DNA from: Pseudomonadota bacterium
GTDB lineage: Bacteria > Chloroflexota > UBA6077 > JAJPGT01
Assembly: GCA_021325655.1 (NCBI GenBank)
Contig: JAJPGT010000050.1
Coordinates: 1-50,791 of the forward strand
DNA length: 50,791 nt
Direction of reading: 5' to 3'
Shown in pieces: positions 48,026-50,791 of the stretch (within the stretch, counting starts at the first letter, position 1; every line of letters begins with the position of its first letter). The notes under the pieces are model-generated. The model searched no databases and had not been told where the DNA came from. It saw only the letters and a list, made by a program, of their open reading frames with translations. The position numbers and the translations under genes were made by a program.

Positions 48026-49198
48026 ATGCAAGTCATGACTCCAGTGGATCAGGCGCTGCGGCGCGCGGTCGAGGCTGGGGAGGTGCCCGGTGTGGTCGCG
48101 CTGGCGGCCGACGACCAGGGCGTGGTGTATCAGGGAGCGTTCGGCAAGCGGGAGATCGGCAAAGACGCGGAGATGACCCTCGACACCGTCTTCTGGATCG
48201 CCTCGATGACCAAGGCGATTACGTCCGTTGCGGCGCTGCAGCTCGTCGAGCAGGGCAAGCTGGCACTGGATGAGCCGCTGAGCCGGATCAACCCGGAGCT
48301 GGCTTCGCCGCAGGTGCTGGAAGGGTTCGACGCCGACGGTGCCCCCCGACTGCGACCTGCCCGGCGCCCGATCACCCTGCGCCACCTGCTCACCCACACC
48401 GCCGGATTCACCTACGACATCTGGAATGCCGACATGGGCCGCTACCAGCAGTACCATGGCATTCCCGGGATTATCGAGTGCAAGAACGCCACGCTCCAGA
48501 CGCCGCTGGTGTGCGACCCCGGCGAGCGCTGGGAGTACGGGATCAACATCGACTGGGTGGGCAAGACCGTTGAGCGGCTGAGCGGGCAGTCGCTCGAGGA
48601 GTATTTCCGCGCGCACATCTTCGCCCCGCTGGGCATGGCAGATACCGGGTTCGTGATCCGGCCGGACCAGCGCTCGCGGCTGGCCAGCATGCACGCGCGG
48701 CAGCCCGACGGCTCGCTGGTGCCGATTCCGTTCGAGATTCCGCAGCAGCCCGAGTTCTTCATGGGCGGCGGCGGCCTCTACTCCACCGGACCTGACTACC
48801 TGCGCTTCCTGCGGATGCTGCTGGGCGGGGGCCAGCTCGACGGCGTCCGGATCCTGCGGCCGGAGACCGTGGCGGAGATGGGGCAGAATCAGATCGGGGA
48901 GCTCAGCGTGGGCCAGCTCAAGACTGCCATCCCGGCCGCCTCCAACGACGCCGAGTTCTTCCCCGGCATGGTCAAGAAGTTCGGGCTGGCGTTCCTGATC
49001 AACACGGAGCCGGCGCCCACGGGTCGAAGCGCTGGCAGCCTGGCCTGGGCCGGCCTGGCCAACTGCTATTACTGGCTCGACCCGGCCAGGCGGCTCGCCG
49101 GCGTGTTCCTCACCCAGATCCTCCCCTTCGCCGACGAGCAAGCGCTCCGCCTGTTCGGCGAGTTCGAAAGCGCGCTCTACGCCGGGCAGGCTGCCTGA
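48026..49198 (+). CDS. class C beta-lactamase family serine hydrolase
   Basis: The 390-residue protein starts at an ATG after AAGGAGGGAGCG. The nucleophile motif SMTK is at residues 60-63 (WIASMTKAITSVAA) and the second motif is at WEYGINIDWVGK with Tyr171. HLLTHTAGFTYDIWNADMGR is the conserved loop of this esterase-like branch, and a late MGGGGLYSTGPDYLRFLRML is typical. There is no signal peptide, so it is probably a cytoplasmic esterase, lactone hydrolase or D-amino-acid-peptide hydrolase rather than an antibiotic-resistance enzyme. The 500-base spacer upstream has no other clear gene. Confidence 0.9.
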   Translation: MQVMTPVDQALRRAVEAGEVPGVVALAADDQGVVYQGAFGKREIGKDAEMTLDTVFWIASMTKAITSVAALQLVEQGKLALDEPLSRINPELASPQVLEGFDADGAPRLRPARRPITLRHLLTHTAGFTYDIWNADMGRYQQYHGIPGIIECKNATLQTPLVCDPGERWEYGINIDWVGKTVERLSGQSLEEYFRAHIFAPLGMADTGFVIRPDQRSRLASMHARQPDGSLVPIPFEIPQQPEFFMGGGGLYSTGPDYLRFLRMLLGGGQLDGVRILRPETVAEMGQNQIGELSVGQLKTAIPAASNDAEFFPGMVKKFGLAFLINTEPAPTGRSAGSLAWAGLANCYYWLDPARRLAGVFLTQILPFADEQALRLFGEFESALYAGQAA

Positions 49199-49200
49199 AC

Positions 49201-49235
49201 CCGAGCCGGGGCCCGTTCTGCGGACCCCGGCTCGG
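49201..49235. terminator. hairpin between convergent genes
   Basis: CCGAGCCGGGG (49201-49211) pairs perfectly with CCCCGGCTCGG (49225-49235) two bases after the beta-lactamase-family stop. There is no T run on either side, but the position between convergent genes suggests bidirectional termination. Confidence 0.6.
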
Positions 49236-49299
49236 CTCCGCCCCTCGGCACGCCCTCAGGAACGCCTCGCTCCGCGTGCCGCCGCGCCCGGCGCGGGGC

Positions 49300-50379
49300 C
49301 TAGCCGACTCGCGAGGGCGGCCAGATGTCGCCCAGGGTGAAGCCTTCCGGGAAGGGATCGTCGGCGGCCAGCACGTAGCGGGCGTAGCCGGTGATCCAGG
49401 CCCGGCCGCTGATCTGGGGGATGACCGCTGGATAGGGCCCGACCCGCGTCTCGCCCAGCAGCCGCCCGGTGAACACCGTATCCAGGATCCCTTCGTGGCG
49501 GTAGTCCCGCTCCAGCGGAAGCTGCCCCTTGGCGTGCAGCACCGCCATGCGGGCGCAGGTGCCCGTGCCACAGGGGCAGCGATCGATCGCCGCTGCCCAG
49601 GTGCTCGGCCGCTCCCAGTCGAACGCCCCGGTGGTGATCACCACCGCGTTGCGGCCGCTATTGCGCGGGTCGTGGGGCGGGCCATACAGCAGCGCGTTCT
49701 CGATCCTGTTGATCGCCGGGTTCTCCGGGTGGGCCACAGAGATCTGCTCGCGGGCGGCGGTCTTGATCTGCTCCCCCAGGCGGGAGATATCCCGCCCCTC
49801 GTCGGGCGTAATCCGGAGGCCCAGCTTCGTCGCATCGGCCAGGATGTAGAACATCCCGCCGTAGGCGATGTCCACCTGCACCGTCCCCAGCCCGCGTACT
49901 TCCAGAGGGACATCCAGGTGGGTGGCGAAGGCGGGGACGTTCTCGAACGTCACCTGGGTTACCCGCCCATTGGCGCAGTCGGCCCGCACCCGGATCAGCC
50001 CGGCCGGGGTCTCCAGCGTCAGGTGGGTGACCGGCTCCCGCAGCGGCAGCACCCCGGTCTCTAGCAGCACCGTGACCACGCACATGGTGTTGCTGCCAGA
50101 CATCGGCGGGTAATAGGGCGGCTGCTCCATGATGACAAACCCGGCGTCCGCCTCCGGGTGCGTCGGCGGCAGCACCAGGTTGACGCACATGCCGGGGTAG
50201 CCGCGGGGCTCCTTCAGCATGAGCTTGCGGAACCAGTCGCGCTGCTGCTCCAGGAACTGCTTTTTCTCGAACATGGTGGCGCCCGGGACGTCGAGCACCC
50301 CGACGCCGCCAATGACCACCCGGCCGGGCGCCCCGGCGGCATGGGCGTCCACGGCGTTGATCTCTCCAACAAAGGCCAT
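49300..50379 (-). CDS. proline racemase / hydroxyproline epimerase-dehydratase family protein
   Basis: The ATG at 50379 follows AGGGAG with 8 bases of spacing; 359 residues. Family signatures are VDAHAAGAPGRVVIGG at the N-terminus, PPMSGSNTMC around residue 94 and DRCPCGTGTCARMAVLHAKG around residue 270. In proline racemase both bases are Cys (MCGHG and PCGTG). Here the first is Ser94 and the second Cys270. Ser/Cys members have been associated with hydroxyproline epimerase and trans-3-hydroxyproline dehydratase activities, so hydroxyproline catabolism is the best guess. The neighbours (a beta-lactamase-family hydrolase and coxB) give no pathway clue. Confidence 0.88.
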   Translation of the reverse strand: MAFVGEINAVDAHAAGAPGRVVIGGVGVLDVPGATMFEKKQFLEQQRDWFRKLMLKEPRGYPGMCVNLVLPPTHPEADAGFVIMEQPPYYPPMSGSNTMCVVTVLLETGVLPLREPVTHLTLETPAGLIRVRADCANGRVTQVTFENVPAFATHLDVPLEVRGLGTVQVDIAYGGMFYILADATKLGLRITPDEGRDISRLGEQIKTAAREQISVAHPENPAINRIENALLYGPPHDPRNSGRNAVVITTGAFDWERPSTWAAAIDRCPCGTGTCARMAVLHAKGQLPLERDYRHEGILDTVFTGRLLGETRVGPYPAVIPQISGRAWITGYARYVLAADDPFPEGFTLGDIWPPSRVG

Positions 50380-50620
50380 CGCTGCACTCCCTGCGGCCCC
50401 CGGCATCGCCCGGCGACCGGTACAGTCTACGCCAAGCCAGCGCGCGCCGCCCCTCAGCCCTGGGAGCAGCGGCAGCACACGGGGCAGAACGTCGAGCCGC
50501 CAGGACACCAAGGAGCACATCCCCCCTCACACGAGGCGGAAACGGCTCGGGCAGCAGCACGTCGGCGTGGCACGTGAGTTGCTCGCTCTGCGCACGTTGT
50601 GGCGTCCCTTGGAGACCCTC

Positions 50621-50791
50621 GTGATCGCGCTCCCGCGCCCCTGGCGCCTGCTACCCCGCCCCGCTCGCCTCATCATCCTTGGCCTGGCGCTGCTGCTGGG
50701 GGGCTGTAGCGGCTCCCCCTCGGCGCTGGCCCCGGGCGGGGTGCGGGCGGCCCAGATCGCCGCGCTCTGGTGGCTGCTGCTGGGTCTGGCC
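50621..50791 (+). CDS. coxB: cytochrome c oxidase subunit II, 5' part only
   Basis: The frame runs from a GTG at 50621 (GGAG 6 bases upstream) to the right edge, 57 codons; an in-frame GTG at 50567 is an alternative start. It begins as a lipoprotein: LIILGLALLLGGC gives a lipobox Cys. It continues SALAPGGVRAAQIAALWWLL, which matches the sequence just before the first membrane helix of CoxB, the copper-A subunit that accepts electrons from cytochrome c. The copper-binding domain is beyond the window, so the assignment rests on this N-terminal pattern. Confidence 0.72.
   Translation, partial: MIALPRPWRLLPRPARLIILGLALLLGGCSGSPSALAPGGVRAAQIAALWWLLLGLA

Noticed and set aside
1..50791. CRISPR array, insertion sequence or prophage
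   Set aside because: I saw no regularly spaced direct repeats, transposase or phage structural genes; the repeats present are isolated palindromes.

Overview
The window is a GC-rich bacterial chromosome segment, probably from a Chloroflexota bacterium of the Thermomicrobia type. This assignment is an inference from overall flavour: very GC-rich codon use, frequent GTG starts, strong AGGAGG-type ribosome sites, a T-box in front of thrS, a metV-metF methylenetetrahydrofolate reductase pair, a KorAB ferredoxin oxidoreductase, and many secreted proteins with TPT- or Pro/Ala-rich linkers. No phage, insertion sequence or CRISPR array was seen. Genes are cut at both window edges: a secreted glycosidase-like gene on the left, and what looks like coxB on the right.

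Layout. 1-6.5 kb: the truncated secreted protein (minus strand), mscL, tRNA-Val(GAC), a Thr-specific T-box leader with its terminator, thrS, a CCA-adding enzyme and a HAD phosphatase. 6.5-13.5 kb: a short lipoprotein, an M20 amidohydrolase, an unusual inositol-monophosphatase/ADP-ribosylglycohydrolase fusion, a nitronate monooxygenase, tyrS and a small zinc-ribbon protein. 13.7-20.8 kb: an accessory envelope region with a Pro/Ala-rich anchored protein carrying repeats inside its coding sequence, a large exported DMFase-C-like protein, a Tat-type right-handed beta-helix protein and an acyltransferase. 21.1-25.2 kb: a four-gene overlapping operon (metV, metF, a MidA-like methyltransferase, a MetE catalytic-domain protein) that looks dedicated to one-carbon transfer and methionine synthesis. 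25.5-33.7 kb: an MFS exporter, a secreted C39 peptidase, two tiny unknown genes, a secreted Asn-rich protein and two GT-C membrane glycosyltransferases (STT3-like and PMT-like). 34-38.6 kb: korA-korB, a small helical protein and citrate synthase. 38.7-43.4 kb: a BNR-repeat protein, an MFS transporter, an SDR, an MBL hydrolase and a small membrane protein. 43.5-50.8 kb: a solitary DNA methyltransferase, a glycoside hydrolase downstream of two CRP-type palindromes, a polynucleotide-kinase-like protein, a class C beta-lactamase-family hydrolase, a proline racemase family enzyme and the start of coxB.

The strongest leads are: (1) a palindromic repeat whose core encodes PGDRSPG on either strand and sits in frame inside at least two proteins; (2) the metV-metF-MidA-like-core-MetE operon; (3) the phosphatase/ADP-ribosylhydrolase fusion; (4) tandem TGTGA-N6-TCACA sites at class II spacing ahead of a glycosidase; (5) an Asn-rich exported protein with N-X-S sequons directly upstream of an STT3-like gene. 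All calls come from reading the sequence; no database search was run.
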